The notes under the pieces: generated by a model
Seen by the model: only the letters and a program-made list of their open reading frames with translations
What the model was told of the DNA's origin: nothing
Database searches by the model: none
Shown here: piece by piece, positions 24,242 to 31,154 of the stretch
How the letters are laid out: each line of letters opens with the position of its first letter
Numbering within the stretch: position 1 is the stretch's first letter
Assembly: GCA_910577785.1 (NCBI GenBank)
Contig: CAJTNT010000041.1
Span: 1-31,154 of the forward strand
Direction of reading: 5' to 3'
Length of the DNA stretch: 31,154 bases
DNA from: an uncultured Lachnospiraceae bacterium
GTDB taxonomy: Bacteria > Bacillota > Clostridia > Lachnospirales > Lachnospiraceae
Translations under genes and position numbers: made by a program

Positions 24242-25897
24242 ATGGAACAGGAAAAAAGCGTATGGGTCATTGGACATAAGAACCCGGACACAGATTCTAT
24301 CTGTGCTGCAATTGCCTATGCAGATTTGAAAAACAAGGCAGGAAAACGGAAATACGAGCCAAAGCGCGCCGGGCATGTCAATGAGGAGAGCCAGTTTGTC
24401 CTGGAATATTTTGGATTTCCCGTGCCGGAATATATTGCGGACGTAGGCGCTCAGGTGAAGGATATTGCAATCCGCAAGACACAGGGGATTTGCAGCAATG
24501 TCTCTCTCAAGACAGCCTGGGAGATGATGAAAGAACAGAATGTGGTGACCCTTCCGATTACCAGCCACAATGGGCTTTTGGAAGGGCTGATTATTACTGG
24601 GGATATTGCCACCTCCTATATGGATGTCTATGACAGCCGGATTCTTTCTAAGGCAAGAACCCAGTATAAGAATATCGCGGAGACTTTGGAAGGTGAAGTG
24701 CTGGCGGGCAATGCCCATGGGTATTTTGTGAAAGGGAAGGTCGTAGTAGGCACGGAGAGCCCGGAATTGATGGAGGAATACATTGAAGATGACGATATGG
24801 TGATTTTGGGAAACCGCTATGAGGTGCAGCTTTGTGCAATTGAGATGAATGCAAGCTGTATCATTGTCTCGTCCGGCGCAAAGGTTTCCAAGACCATCCA
24901 GAAGCTGGCAGAAGAGCGGGGATGTATTATCATCACCACGCCGTATGATACCTATACCATCTCCAGGCTGATTAACCAGAGCATGCCGGTCAAATATTTT
25001 ATGCGCCAGGAGAACCTGGTTACCTTTGAGACAGAAGAATATATTGATGACGTGAGGGAGATCATGTCCAAAGAACGCCACCGGGATTTCCCTGTCTTAA
25101 GGGAGGATGGAAGTTATGTGGGCATGATATCCCGCAGGAACCTGCTGAATATGAAACGCAAGCAGGTCATCCTGGTAGATCATAATGAGAGGACGCAGGC
25201 AGTGGATGGGATAGACGGTGCGGAAATCTTAGAAATTATTGACCATCACAGACTGGGGAGCCTGGAGACGATTTCGCCAGTATTTTTCCGCAACCAGCCC
25301 TTGGGCTGCACGTCTACGATTATCTATCAGATGTATCAGGAACAGGGGATTGAGATTCCCACAAAGATTGCCGGGCTGCTCTGTTCCGCCATTATTTCCG
25401 ATACGCTGATGTTCCGCTCGCCTACCTGCACGCCGATGGATCGGCAGGCGGCGGAGGCGCTTGCCTTGATTGCGGGGATCCAGCTGGAAGGCCATGCCCG
25501 GCAGATGTTCCAGGCTGGGAGCAATTTTAGCGCCAAGACGCCGCAGGAAATCCTCTATCAGGATTTTAAGACTTTCCATACAGATGAGGTGGAGTTCGCC
25601 ATCGGGCAGCTCACGGCCATGAGCATGGAGGGGCTGCAGGAAGCCAAGGAAAAGCTGTCAGGTTATATTGGCCAGGTGCAGAAAGAGAAGCAGCTGGATA
25701 TGGTCTATGTGATGCTGACAGATATCCTAGAAGAGAGTACGGAGCTTATTTTCACAGGGGAAAGGGCGAAGGAAATGGCCATGCAGGCATTCCATGGCCA
25801 TGCCGAAGACCACGGGGACAGCCTGTGGCTAAAAGGCGTAGTCTCCAGGAAGAAGCAGATGGTGCCGGCGCTGATGCTTGCCCTGCAGGGGCATTGA
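24242..25897 (+). CDS. ppaC: Manganese-dependent inorganic pyrophosphatase with CBS and DRTGG domains
   Basis: Family II pyrophosphatase that hydrolyses diphosphate to phosphate in the cytoplasm, pulling biosynthetic reactions forward. At 551 residues it is far longer than the roughly 310-residue Bacillus enzyme, because a regulatory insert with two CBS modules flanking a DRTGG-like domain (about 70-300) splits the DHH domain. Metal ligands are visible in GHKNPDTDS (11-19), DHN (313-315) and DHH (334-336). The C-terminal DHHA2 domain ends with the substrate-binding SRKKQMVPAL. CBS-type enzymes of this family are regulated by adenine nucleotides, which is likely here. ATG 24242 follows GGGAGA. 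It has a 44-residue-scale gap of only 47 bases to the next gene, so the two may be co-transcribed. Confidence 0.93.
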   Translation: MEQEKSVWVIGHKNPDTDSICAAIAYADLKNKAGKRKYEPKRAGHVNEESQFVLEYFGFPVPEYIADVGAQVKDIAIRKTQGICSNVSLKTAWEMMKEQNVVTLPITSHNGLLEGLIITGDIATSYMDVYDSRILSKARTQYKNIAETLEGEVLAGNAHGYFVKGKVVVGTESPELMEEYIEDDDMVILGNRYEVQLCAIEMNASCIIVSSGAKVSKTIQKLAEERGCIIITTPYDTYTISRLINQSMPVKYFMRQENLVTFETEEYIDDVREIMSKERHRDFPVLREDGSYVGMISRRNLLNMKRKQVILVDHNERTQAVDGIDGAEILEIIDHHRLGSLETISPVFFRNQPLGCTSTIIYQMYQEQGIEIPTKIAGLLCSAIISDTLMFRSPTCTPMDRQAAEALALIAGIQLEGHARQMFQAGSNFSAKTPQEILYQDFKTFHTDEVEFAIGQLTAMSMEGLQEAKEKLSGYIGQVQKEKQLDMVYVMLTDILEESTELIFTGERAKEMAMQAFHGHAEDHGDSLWLKGVVSRKKQMVPALMLALQGH

Positions 25898-25944
25898 TCA
25901 GCGAAAAAGGAACAATGTTGAGAAAATAACGGTGAAATATCAGA

Positions 25945-26649
25945 ATGAGGCTAAAAATGAGAAGGGAAATACCGATAAAGATAGAAGGAAAAAAGGCAAA
26001 AGGCAACAGGCCCGCCAGAAAAGGCGCTAAAATATCCCCTCCTGCTGGGGATGAGCGCCTGGGCAAGAAGCAGGCCTGGAAGCCGGGCAATATGCTGTAT
26101 CCTCTTCCGGCAGTTCTGGTAACGGTTGCCGACAGCAAGGGGCGGGACAATATCATTACAGTGGCGTGGACAGGGACGGTCTGTACCAATCCCCCGATGG
26201 TGTACATTTCTGTCCGGCCAGAGCGCCATTCCTACCATATGATAGAGGAAACGGGGGAATTTGCCATAAACCTGACGACAGAATCCCTGCTTCGGGCAGT
26301 GGACTATTGCGGGGTGAAGTCTGGCAGGGATGTGGATAAATTTAAGGAGATGCATCTTACCAGGCAGCGGGCTTCGGAAATTTCTGCCCCGTTATTGGGG
26401 GAAAGCCCGGTTAACATTGAGTGCAGGGTGAGGGAATGCAAGAAGCTGGGATCCCACCATATGTTCCTGGCGGATGTGTTATGTGTCCATGTGTCTGAGG
26501 AATATATGGACAAAAGGGGGAAATTCTCCCTGGAGCAGGCAAAGCCTATCGCCTATTCCCATGGGTCGTATTTCCGTCTGGGCGCTGCACTCGGCACTTT
26601 TGGGTACAGCATACAGAAAAAAAGGAAACTAAAAAAGAAAAGAGAGTGA
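25945..26649 (+). CDS. Flavin reductase / flavoredoxin-like FMN-binding protein
   Basis: A 234-residue protein of the flavin reductase-like, FMN-binding split-barrel family. The core begins near residue 42 (KQAWKPGNMLYPLPAVLVTVAD) and includes TVAWTGTVCTNPPMVYISVRPERHS and GEFAINLTTESL, typical of flavoredoxin-like proteins that bind FMN and shuttle electrons. The first 40 residues are unusually basic (KIEGKKAKGNRPARKGAK) and absent from typical members; either this is a real tail or the true start is later at a non-obvious codon. ATG at 25954 is an alternative. No strong ribosome site resolves this. Its stop overlaps the start of the next gene by four bases (GTGA). Confidence 0.8.
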   Translation: MRLKMRREIPIKIEGKKAKGNRPARKGAKISPPAGDERLGKKQAWKPGNMLYPLPAVLVTVADSKGRDNIITVAWTGTVCTNPPMVYISVRPERHSYHMIEETGEFAINLTTESLLRAVDYCGVKSGRDVDKFKEMHLTRQRASEISAPLLGESPVNIECRVRECKKLGSHHMFLADVLCVHVSEEYMDKRGKFSLEQAKPIAYSHGSYFRLGAALGTFGYSIQKKRKLKKKRE

Positions 26650-27056
26650 TTATTTTGCAGCAAAAGGAATCTTTATTTGCAAACTTAAAATTATGTTCCG
26701 TATGCCATACGCCCCTTCCGATCGAATATGGGGAAGAGACCTGCCCAGTCTGTAAAGAGAACCAGCTGTTCAGCAAGGTAAAGGAGTACATACGGTCGAA
26801 GGATGTGACAGAATATCAGGTGGCGGATCATTTTAACATTCCTCAGCGGCTAGTGAAAAAGTGGATTACAGAAGGCCGCATAGAATATAAGGAAGAGGAA
26901 GAGCGGATTGTATCGCTCCATTGTCAAAAATGTGGGGAAAAGATTGCTTTTGGAACCCTTTGCCAGAAATGCTACCGTGAGCAATTTCAGGCAAAGTCGG
27001 GTTATGCTCCGCTCAAGGAGGGAGAGAGAGAAAGGATGCGCTTTCTGGAGGATTAA
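26646..27056 (+). CDS. Zinc-ribbon and helix-turn-helix protein, possible regulator
   Basis: A 136-residue protein with two zinc ribbons: Cys17/Cys20 with Cys33/Cys36 (CSVC and CPVC), and Cys93/Cys96 with Cys106/Cys109 (CQKC and CQKC). Between them, VTEYQVADHFNIPQRLVKKWITEGRI (about 54-79) looks like a MerR/excisionase-type helix-turn-helix. The layout recalls YvyF-type flagellar-operon proteins, but I see no flagellar gene nearby, so the function is open. The GTG start at 26646 overlaps the stop of the flavoredoxin gene, which implies translational coupling; a TTG at 26655 is possible instead. The gene is followed by a terminator. Confidence 0.7.
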   Translation: MIILQQKESLFANLKLCSVCHTPLPIEYGEETCPVCKENQLFSKVKEYIRSKDVTEYQVADHFNIPQRLVKKWITEGRIEYKEEEERIVSLHCQKCGEKIAFGTLCQKCYREQFQAKSGYAPLKEGERERMRFLED

Positions 27057-27141
27057 TTTTATAAGAGCGGCGCTGTGAAGGAATGGTATGACATTGGATC
27101 ACAGCCAGGAATAACCTTATGGTTCTTTTAAGTTACTGTGC

Positions 27142-27168
27142 AGAATCCCGCTTTGCGGGATTCTTTTT
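27142..27168 (+). terminator. Strong terminator between convergent genes
   Basis: AGAATCCCGC (27142-27151), loop TTT, GCGGGATTCT (27155-27164), then a T-run. It ends the pyrophosphatase/flavoredoxin/zinc-ribbon transcripts. The stop of the convergent DUF4364 gene is 7 bases beyond, so it may act on both strands, although the minus-strand T-run is poor. Confidence 0.9.
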
Positions 27169-27174
27169 GCTGCC

Positions 27175-27690
27175 TTATTGCACCAGTAAGTCCATGAGGT
27201 AGCCATAGACATTCTCGCTCTGTTTTTTCCAGTTGGCACAGATAGCTTCTGCCTGTTTTTTGGATTTGACGGTGATGGTCAGGTCAATTAGTGTGCGTTC
27301 TTTTTCTTTGATCTGGCAGCGAGCGTCAAATTCCTGGGCAGTATTTTTGTAATAGTCTGCGATAACAGAGATTTCCTGCTTAAGTTCCATGCTGTTTTCC
27401 AGAAAATAAGTGAGTACGTCCTCTTTGATTGCGTCTGAAATTTTATCGGGGAAATAGGAAAGAGTCTCCCGCCCAGCAGGCGTCAGGAAGTAGCGCGTGT
27501 TGTTGTGGGTGGGTTCTTTACGTATCAGTTCGGTGCGCAGCAGTTCGCTGAGTACCTGCTGGATCGTAAAATAGGTGGTATAATCCTTCTCCAGCACAAA
27601 ACTGGAGATCTGGGTATTGGTCAGAGGGAAGTCTACACGGTCTAGCATATACAGCACCAATAATTTATATTGGGTCAAGGCTTCTGCCAT
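27175..27690 (-). CDS. DUF4364 family protein, winged-helix-like
   Basis: A 171-residue protein matching the DUF4364 family of Clostridia by its overall pattern (ALTQYKLLVLYMLDRVDFPLTNTQISSFVLE, then TTYFTIQQVLSELLRTELI). The N-terminal half looks like a winged helix of PadR or MarR type (residues 5-75, ending NTRYFLTPAGRETLSYF), and the C-terminal half is a mixed domain with a beta segment, RTLIDLTITVKS. A DNA-binding regulator is likely, but the target is unknown. The start follows the stop of the radical SAM gene by 6 bases, so they form an operon, and its ribosome site (GGAGTGA) overlaps the end of that gene. Confidence 0.82.
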   Translation of the reverse strand: MAEALTQYKLLVLYMLDRVDFPLTNTQISSFVLEKDYTTYFTIQQVLSELLRTELIRKEPTHNNTRYFLTPAGRETLSYFPDKISDAIKEDVLTYFLENSMELKQEISVIADYYKNTAQEFDARCQIKEKERTLIDLTITVKSKKQAEAICANWKKQSENVYGYLMDLLVQ

Positions 27691-27696
27691 TGCAAG

Positions 27697-28719
27697 TCAC
27701 TCCTTTCCAGGCTGTGCGGCGGCGTTTCCGAAGGCTGCGCCCTGCCGCTGGCAGAGCTTCCCCTGCCAGGTGTCCCGGGATTTTAATGTCTGGTGGATTT
27801 GGTTTAATACATTGCGCTTTGCCCTGCTCCAAAGGGGAGCAATCAGCAAATCTTTGGGGCCGTCCCCTGTCAGACGATGGATAGTAATATCTGGCGGCAG
27901 GATTTCCAGGCAATCAGCGATTGTCTCACAGTAGCTTTCCTGGGAAAAAAGCGGGAAGGGCTGCTGCTGGTAGAAAGTCCCTAAATCCGTGCCAGATAAG
28001 ATATGAAGGAGCTGGAGCTTGATGCCGAAGGCCTTAAGGCGTCCGACATAGGATACCGTTTCCAGCATCTGTTGGTGTGTCTCGCCCGGCAATCCCAAGA
28101 TAACGTGAGCAATTACAGGGATCTGGCGCTGCGCGAGGCGATCCATCGCATCCTGGAAGCATGCCAGGGAAAAGCCGCTGCGGATGAAGCGCCGAGTCTG
28201 GGGATGGATGGTCTGCAGCCCCAGCTCTACCCATACGGGCTTACTCTGGTTCAGCTCTTCCAAAAGGGTAAGGACGTCTTCCGGCAGGCAGTCCGGGCGT
28301 GTGGCAATGGATAGGATAGCTACCTCAGAGTCGCAGATGGCCTCCGTAAAAATGCGCCTCAGATATGCTGTCGGCGCATAGGTATTTGTAAAAGCCTGGA
28401 AATAAGCAATGAATTTCTGGCAGTTTCTTTTGGCACGGATCTGCGCTTTTGCAGCTTCCAGCTGTTGGGGAATGGGGATGGAGGCGTTCTGCGCAAAATC
28501 GCCGCTGCCTGCTGGGCTGCAGAAAATGCAGCCCCTGCTGCCTAGTCTGCCATCCCGGTTCGGGCAGGTCATGCCCCCATGAAGGCTCAGCCGATAGACT
28601 TTCTCCCCGAATGTTTTTTTCAGATAATAGTCTATGGAATAGTAACGCTTTCCATCCCAGAAGGTATGCTTATTTCCACAATCTAGTTCTATGTTGTTTT
28701 TTCTGATTATGTTTTCCAT
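27697..28719 (-). CDS. Radical SAM protein, TIGR01212 (YhcC-like) family
   Basis: A 340-residue radical SAM enzyme. The signature is spaced CxnCxxC, with Cys52, Cys64 and Cys67 in TCPNRDGRLGSRGCIFC, the unusual wide-spaced motif of the YhcC family, preceded by RYYSIDYYLKKTFGEKVYRLSLHGG. Further family blocks are QAFTNTYAP, LSIATRPDCL, WVELGLQTIH and VIAHVILGLPGET. The reaction is not established for the family. The N-terminus is about 20 residues longer than usual (MENIIRKNNIELDCGNKHTF) and its ribosome site is weak, so the start is uncertain. Co-transcribed with the DUF4364 gene downstream. Confidence 0.88.
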   Translation of the reverse strand: MENIIRKNNIELDCGNKHTFWDGKRYYSIDYYLKKTFGEKVYRLSLHGGMTCPNRDGRLGSRGCIFCSPAGSGDFAQNASIPIPQQLEAAKAQIRAKRNCQKFIAYFQAFTNTYAPTAYLRRIFTEAICDSEVAILSIATRPDCLPEDVLTLLEELNQSKPVWVELGLQTIHPQTRRFIRSGFSLACFQDAMDRLAQRQIPVIAHVILGLPGETHQQMLETVSYVGRLKAFGIKLQLLHILSGTDLGTFYQQQPFPLFSQESYCETIADCLEILPPDITIHRLTGDGPKDLLIAPLWSRAKRNVLNQIHQTLKSRDTWQGKLCQRQGAAFGNAAAQPGKE

Positions 28720-28830
28720 GCTGTTTTTCCCATGCTGCTATCTATGCGGTCATGTCCATTGCGGTCATGCCCCTGCTGTTTGCGGCGCTGCTTTTCCCAT
28801 ACGGTTTTTTCTTATGATGTTTTTCATTTT

Positions 28831-30012
28831 CTAAGAAATTTGTACCGAGCGGGCGCTTTCATTTTTGATATGGGATTTCACGGCCTGGCTGACCGCCTGG
28901 GCAACCCTGGGATCGAAGGCCTCCGGCATGATAAAGTCCTCATTCCGCTGCTCATCGGAAACCAGGCTGGCAATGGCTTCAGCGGCGGCCAGCTTCATTT
29001 CCTCCGTAATCTGGGAAGCCCTGCCTTCCAGTGCGCCCTTGAAGATGCCAGGGAAAGCCACCACATTGTTCACCTGGTTGGGGAAATCGCTGCGCCCGGT
29101 GCCTACGACCCTTGCGCCGGCGGCCTTGGCTACGTCCGGCATAATTTCCGGAACTGGGTTTGCCATTGCAAAAAGGATAGCGTCATGGTTCATAGAAGCC
29201 ACCATTTCTGCCGTGACAATGCCCGGGGCAGAGACGCCGACGAAGATATCTGCCCCTTTTAAGGCGTCTGCAAGGGTGCCGGACTGATGTTCTGGGTTAG
29301 TAAGGGCGACCATTTTCTGCTGCATCCAGTTTAAATCCGGGTAATCTGCCCCAATCACCCCCAGACGGTCGCACATAGTGACGTTTTGGAAGCCATAGGT
29401 CAGCAGAAGGCGGGTGATGGCGATGCCTGCAGAACCAGCGCCATTGACAACGACCTTGCATTGCCCCTTATCCTTGCCCACCACCTTCAGGGCATTGATG
29501 ATGCCGGCCAGAACCACAATCGCCGTCCCATGCTGGTCGTCGTGGAAGACTGGGATGGAAAGCGTTTCCTTCAGCCGCTCTTCAATCTCAAAGCAGCGCG
29601 GCGCAGAAATATCTTCTAAATTAATACCGCCATAGGCAGGCGCCAGGTAAGTAATCGTTTTAATCAGCTCTTCCGTATCCTGGGTATCCAGGCAGATGGG
29701 CACGGCATTGATGCCGCCGAATTCCTTGAAGAGGACACATTTTCCCTCCATAACGGGCATTGCGGCATAAGGGCCGATATTTCCCAGGCCCAATACGGCG
29801 CTGCCGTCAGAAATGACGGCTACGGTATTGGCTTTCATGGTGTAGGTATAAGCCTCTTCCGGATGCTCTGCGATAATCTTGCATGGCTCTGCCACGCCGG
29901 GCGTATAGGCGATGGATAAGTCCTCCCGTGTCTTTACGGGGCTCTTGGAAACGGTTTCTAGCTTGCCGTTCCATTCTTTATGAAAAAATAAAGCCTTTTC
30001 ACTGGTAGTCAT
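28831..30012 (-). CDS. Malic enzyme (NAD(P)-dependent, decarboxylating)
   Basis: Oxidative decarboxylation of malate to pyruvate with reduction of NAD or NADP, in central carbon metabolism. The 393 residues are the short bacterial form. Visible features are Tyr36 in LSIAYTPGVAEPC and Lys91 in MEGKCVLFKEFGG (the expected catalytic pair), metal ligands in IPVFHDDQHGTAIV, and a Rossmann motif VVVNGAGSAGIAITRLL. The C-terminus carries FPGIFKGALEGRASQITEEM. There is no phosphotransacetylase fusion. Coenzyme preference cannot be read with confidence. AGAAGG lies 10 bases before the ATG. The 111-base gap to the radical SAM gene leaves open whether they share a transcript. Confidence 0.94.
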   Translation of the reverse strand: MTTSEKALFFHKEWNGKLETVSKSPVKTREDLSIAYTPGVAEPCKIIAEHPEEAYTYTMKANTVAVISDGSAVLGLGNIGPYAAMPVMEGKCVLFKEFGGINAVPICLDTQDTEELIKTITYLAPAYGGINLEDISAPRCFEIEERLKETLSIPVFHDDQHGTAIVVLAGIINALKVVGKDKGQCKVVVNGAGSAGIAITRLLLTYGFQNVTMCDRLGVIGADYPDLNWMQQKMVALTNPEHQSGTLADALKGADIFVGVSAPGIVTAEMVASMNHDAILFAMANPVPEIMPDVAKAAGARVVGTGRSDFPNQVNNVVAFPGIFKGALEGRASQITEEMKLAAAEAIASLVSDEQRNEDFIMPEAFDPRVAQAVSQAVKSHIKNESARSVQIS

Positions 30013-30053
30013 GATGTGGATGCCTTCTTTCTATATTTTTATACGTTTCGTTA

Positions 30054-30083
30054 ATCATATCATGAAAAAAAGGGCAAATGCAA
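30054..30083 (-). promoter_or_regulatory. Candidate promoter of the malic enzyme gene
   Basis: Reading the minus strand, TTGCAT (30083-30078), an 18-base spacer and TATGAT (30059-30054). It is divergent from the tRNA promoter 40 bases away. Confidence 0.4.
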
Positions 30084-30122
30084 TACGAAGCTGGAAAAAA
30101 ATAAAAAAATTGAAAAAAAATG

Positions 30123-30151
30123 TTGACATATCAAGAGATATCGCATATAAT
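30123..30151 (+). promoter_or_regulatory. Consensus promoter of the tRNA cluster
   Basis: TTGACA (30123-30128), 17 bases, TATAAT (30146-30151): both boxes and the spacing are perfect sigma-A consensus, as often found for stable RNA genes. The predicted start near 30158 is about 25 bases upstream of tRNA-Pro. Confidence 0.93.
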
Positions 30152-30182
30152 ATATCTTGCGTCACGGATGCGCAGATAATTA

Positions 30183-30257
30183 CGGGGTGTGGCTCAGCTT
30201 GGCTAGAGCGCCTGGTTTGGGACCAGGAGGTCGCAGGTTCGAATCCTGTCACCCCGA
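30183..30257 (+). tRNA. tRNA-Pro (anticodon TGG)
   Basis: A 75-base cloverleaf: acceptor CGGGGTG with CACCCCG, D arm with GGCTCAGCTTGGCTAGAGC, anticodon stem CCTGG/CCAGG around TTTGGGA with anticodon TGG at 30218-30220, and T arm GCAGGTTCGAATCCTGT. The 3' CCA is not encoded. Confidence 0.96.
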
Positions 30258-30322
30258 TTTATCTATGGTGTGCTTGCGGCAAGTAGGACACCGACTTCTC
30301 AAGCTGATCTATAAGATATTTT

Positions 30323-30396
<74 letters not shown>

Positions 30397-30400
30397 GTAT

Positions 30401-30475
30401 GGTGGGTATAGCGCAGTAGGCTAGCGCGCCAGATTGTGGCTCTGGAGGCCCAGGGTTCGAGTCCCTGTATCCACC
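30401..30475 (+). tRNA. tRNA-His (anticodon GTG)
   Basis: Acceptor GTGGGTA with TATCCAC, anticodon stem CCAGA/TCTGG around TTGTGGC with anticodon GTG at 30436-30438, and T arm CAGGGTTCGAGTCCCTG. The coordinates include the extra G(-1) at 30401, which faces C73 at 30475, the identity element of tRNA-His. Only four bases separate it from tRNA-Arg. Confidence 0.96.
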
Positions 30476-30484
30476 CTTGGAAAG

Positions 30485-30513
30485 GCACCTGATCGTCAGG
30501 TGCTTTTTGTTTT
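30485..30513 (+). terminator. Terminator of the tRNA cluster
   Basis: GCACCTGA (30485-30492), loop TCG, TCAGGTGC (30496-30503), followed by TTTTTGTTTT. It sits 10 bases after tRNA-His. Confidence 0.93.
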
Positions 30514-30561
30514 GTGCGGCTATGAGCTTTAAATGCGCGATATTATTTACGGGGAATTTGA

Positions 30562-30814
30562 AATTGGTGTATTATTGAGTGAGCAAAGGGGGTGGGGATT
30601 GTCGTGGGGCCAGTCAGAGAAGGAGAGATGTCCTGTCCGGGTTCAGATATGCCAAGCATTCCGATGAGCCTTTAAAGCGGAAATCAGTCGGGTATCAGCC
30701 CTCCTGCTTTCCTGGTCTCATCTCTATGGCATAAATTCACCCGCCCGGCACACAGCCTCCCTTCCCTGGCTTCACGATAACCGCCGCCCTTGCTCACTCA
30801 ATTATATATCAATT
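30562..30814. repeat. About 250 bp imperfect palindrome, MITE-like or structured-RNA element
   Basis: The whole stretch can fold as one long hairpin. Matching blocks, in register, are: ATTGAGTGAGCAA (30574-30586) with 30790-30802, CGTG (30603) with CACG (30773), GCCAG (30609) with CTGGC (30766), CCGGG (30637) with CCCGG (30744), TATGCCA (30648) with TGGCATA (30727), GATGAG (30663) with CTCATC (30717), AAAGC (30674) with GCTTT (30706), and an apex GGG/CCC at 30690/30699. The outermost bases (30562-30573 with 30803-30814) are partly matched. It contains no ORF of note, fills the gene-free gap after the tRNA terminator, and overlaps the last codons of the next gene. No target-site duplication was evident. 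Confidence 0.7.
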
Positions 30815-31154
30815 CAGCCGCTCCATGGACAGGAAGTGTACCCGGACATGGTTACTTTTCACGGGGTGGGGAAATATAATTAAATACTCAAACTTCGCAC
30901 TTGAATAAGTGCCTATGCACCTTGAAAATACAATAAAAACTGGCAATAAGATAGCATGAAACCGTCTGGTTTGGTATAATTGAGTTGGCAAAAAACAATT
31001 AAAACCGGAGTAGCCAATAAGCAATATCATCAATACTATAATTCCATAGCTAAATAAAATCTGCATATAAGAGGAATCCACATAATTATAAACTCGCCAT
31101 TCTGTATCAAATATATTTGTTCCTCCCACCCACTCTATGGATTGTCCAAATAAG
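30809..31154 (-). CDS. C-terminal part of a polysaccharide polymerase-like membrane protein (partial)
   Basis: The reading frame is open to the window edge (LFGQSIEWVGGTNIFDTEW), so the gene starts outside and only about 114 C-terminal residues are present. YVDSSYMQILFSYGIIVLMILLIGY resembles the late segment of Wzy/O-antigen-polymerase-type proteins (DNSYLQLLFEYG followed by a membrane helix). A second hydrophobic stretch is AILLPVFIVFSRCIG. The last residues (HPVKSNHVRVHFLSMERLN) are not typical of the family, and the stop lies inside the arm of the palindromic element, so the original end may have been replaced. A capsule or exopolysaccharide cluster probably continues beyond the window. 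The assignment is tentative. Confidence 0.5.
   Translation of the reverse strand, partial: LFGQSIEWVGGTNIFDTEWRVYNYVDSSYMQILFSYGIIVLMILLIGYSGFNCFLPTQLYQTRRFHAILLPVFIVFSRCIGTYSSAKFEYLIIFPHPVKSNHVRVHFLSMERLN

Noticed and set aside
24122..25081. 319-residue minus-strand frame opposite the coiled-coil and pyrophosphatase genes
   Set aside because: It lies mostly antisense to the well-supported pyrophosphatase and has no family features.
28720..28830. Short direct repeats (TGCGGTCATG twice) between the malic enzyme and radical SAM genes
   Set aside because: Only two copies of ten bases in a short spacer; too little to call a regulatory or repeat element.

Overview
The window is low-to-mid GC DNA from a Gram-positive Firmicute of the class Clostridia, most likely a gut Lachnospiraceae (inference). 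The reasons are AGGAGG-type ribosome sites, the hrcA-grpE-dnaK-dnaJ order with a CIRCE operator, a DUF4364 gene, secreted proteins with lysine-rich Ig-like tails, and a ThiI without a rhodanese domain beside a NifS-type desulfurase. I see no insertion sequence, integrase, phage gene or CRISPR array.

Region 1 (1-8680) is a secreted polysaccharide-use cluster. After about 400 bases of AT-rich DNA with a candidate promoter and a foldable leader come three co-oriented, closely spaced genes. Two encode GH43-type glycoside hydrolases and the middle one encodes a large two-LamG protein with no visible catalytic domain. All three have signal peptides, and their C-termini carry Ig-like or BspA-like modules. 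A stem-loop terminator closes the group.

Region 2 (8690-21182) is the class I heat-shock operon followed by translation and tRNA-modification genes: hrcA, grpE, dnaK, dnaJ, a secreted transglutaminase-like protein, prmA, rsmE, a NifS-like cysteine desulfurase and thiI. A consensus promoter overlaid by a perfect CIRCE element precedes hrcA. An eight-copy, 15-16 bp purine-rich tandem repeat fills the hrcA-grpE spacer. The transglutaminase gene looks like an insertion into an otherwise housekeeping run and has its own candidate promoter.

Region 3 (21183-27170) holds an inverted HPr-like gene that keeps the regulatory serine but lacks the phosphotransfer histidine. It is followed by mtaB, a coiled-coil membrane-anchored protein with 11-residue repeats, a CBS/DRTGG inorganic pyrophosphatase, a flavoredoxin-like protein and a zinc-ribbon/HTH protein, then a strong terminator.

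Region 4 (27175-30012, minus strand) contains a malic enzyme, a TIGR01212-type radical SAM protein and a DUF4364 protein. Divergent from it is a tRNA cluster (Pro-TGG, Arg-TCT, His-GTG) with a perfect consensus promoter and a terminator. Region 5 (30476-31154) holds a roughly 250 bp imperfect palindrome that overlaps the 3' end of a polysaccharide-polymerase-like gene running off the window.

No obviously new multi-gene system is visible. The best leads are the 250 bp palindromic element, the hrcA-grpE tandem repeat, the foldable leader of the GH43 operon, the Crh-like HPr homologue, and the coiled-coil membrane protein.
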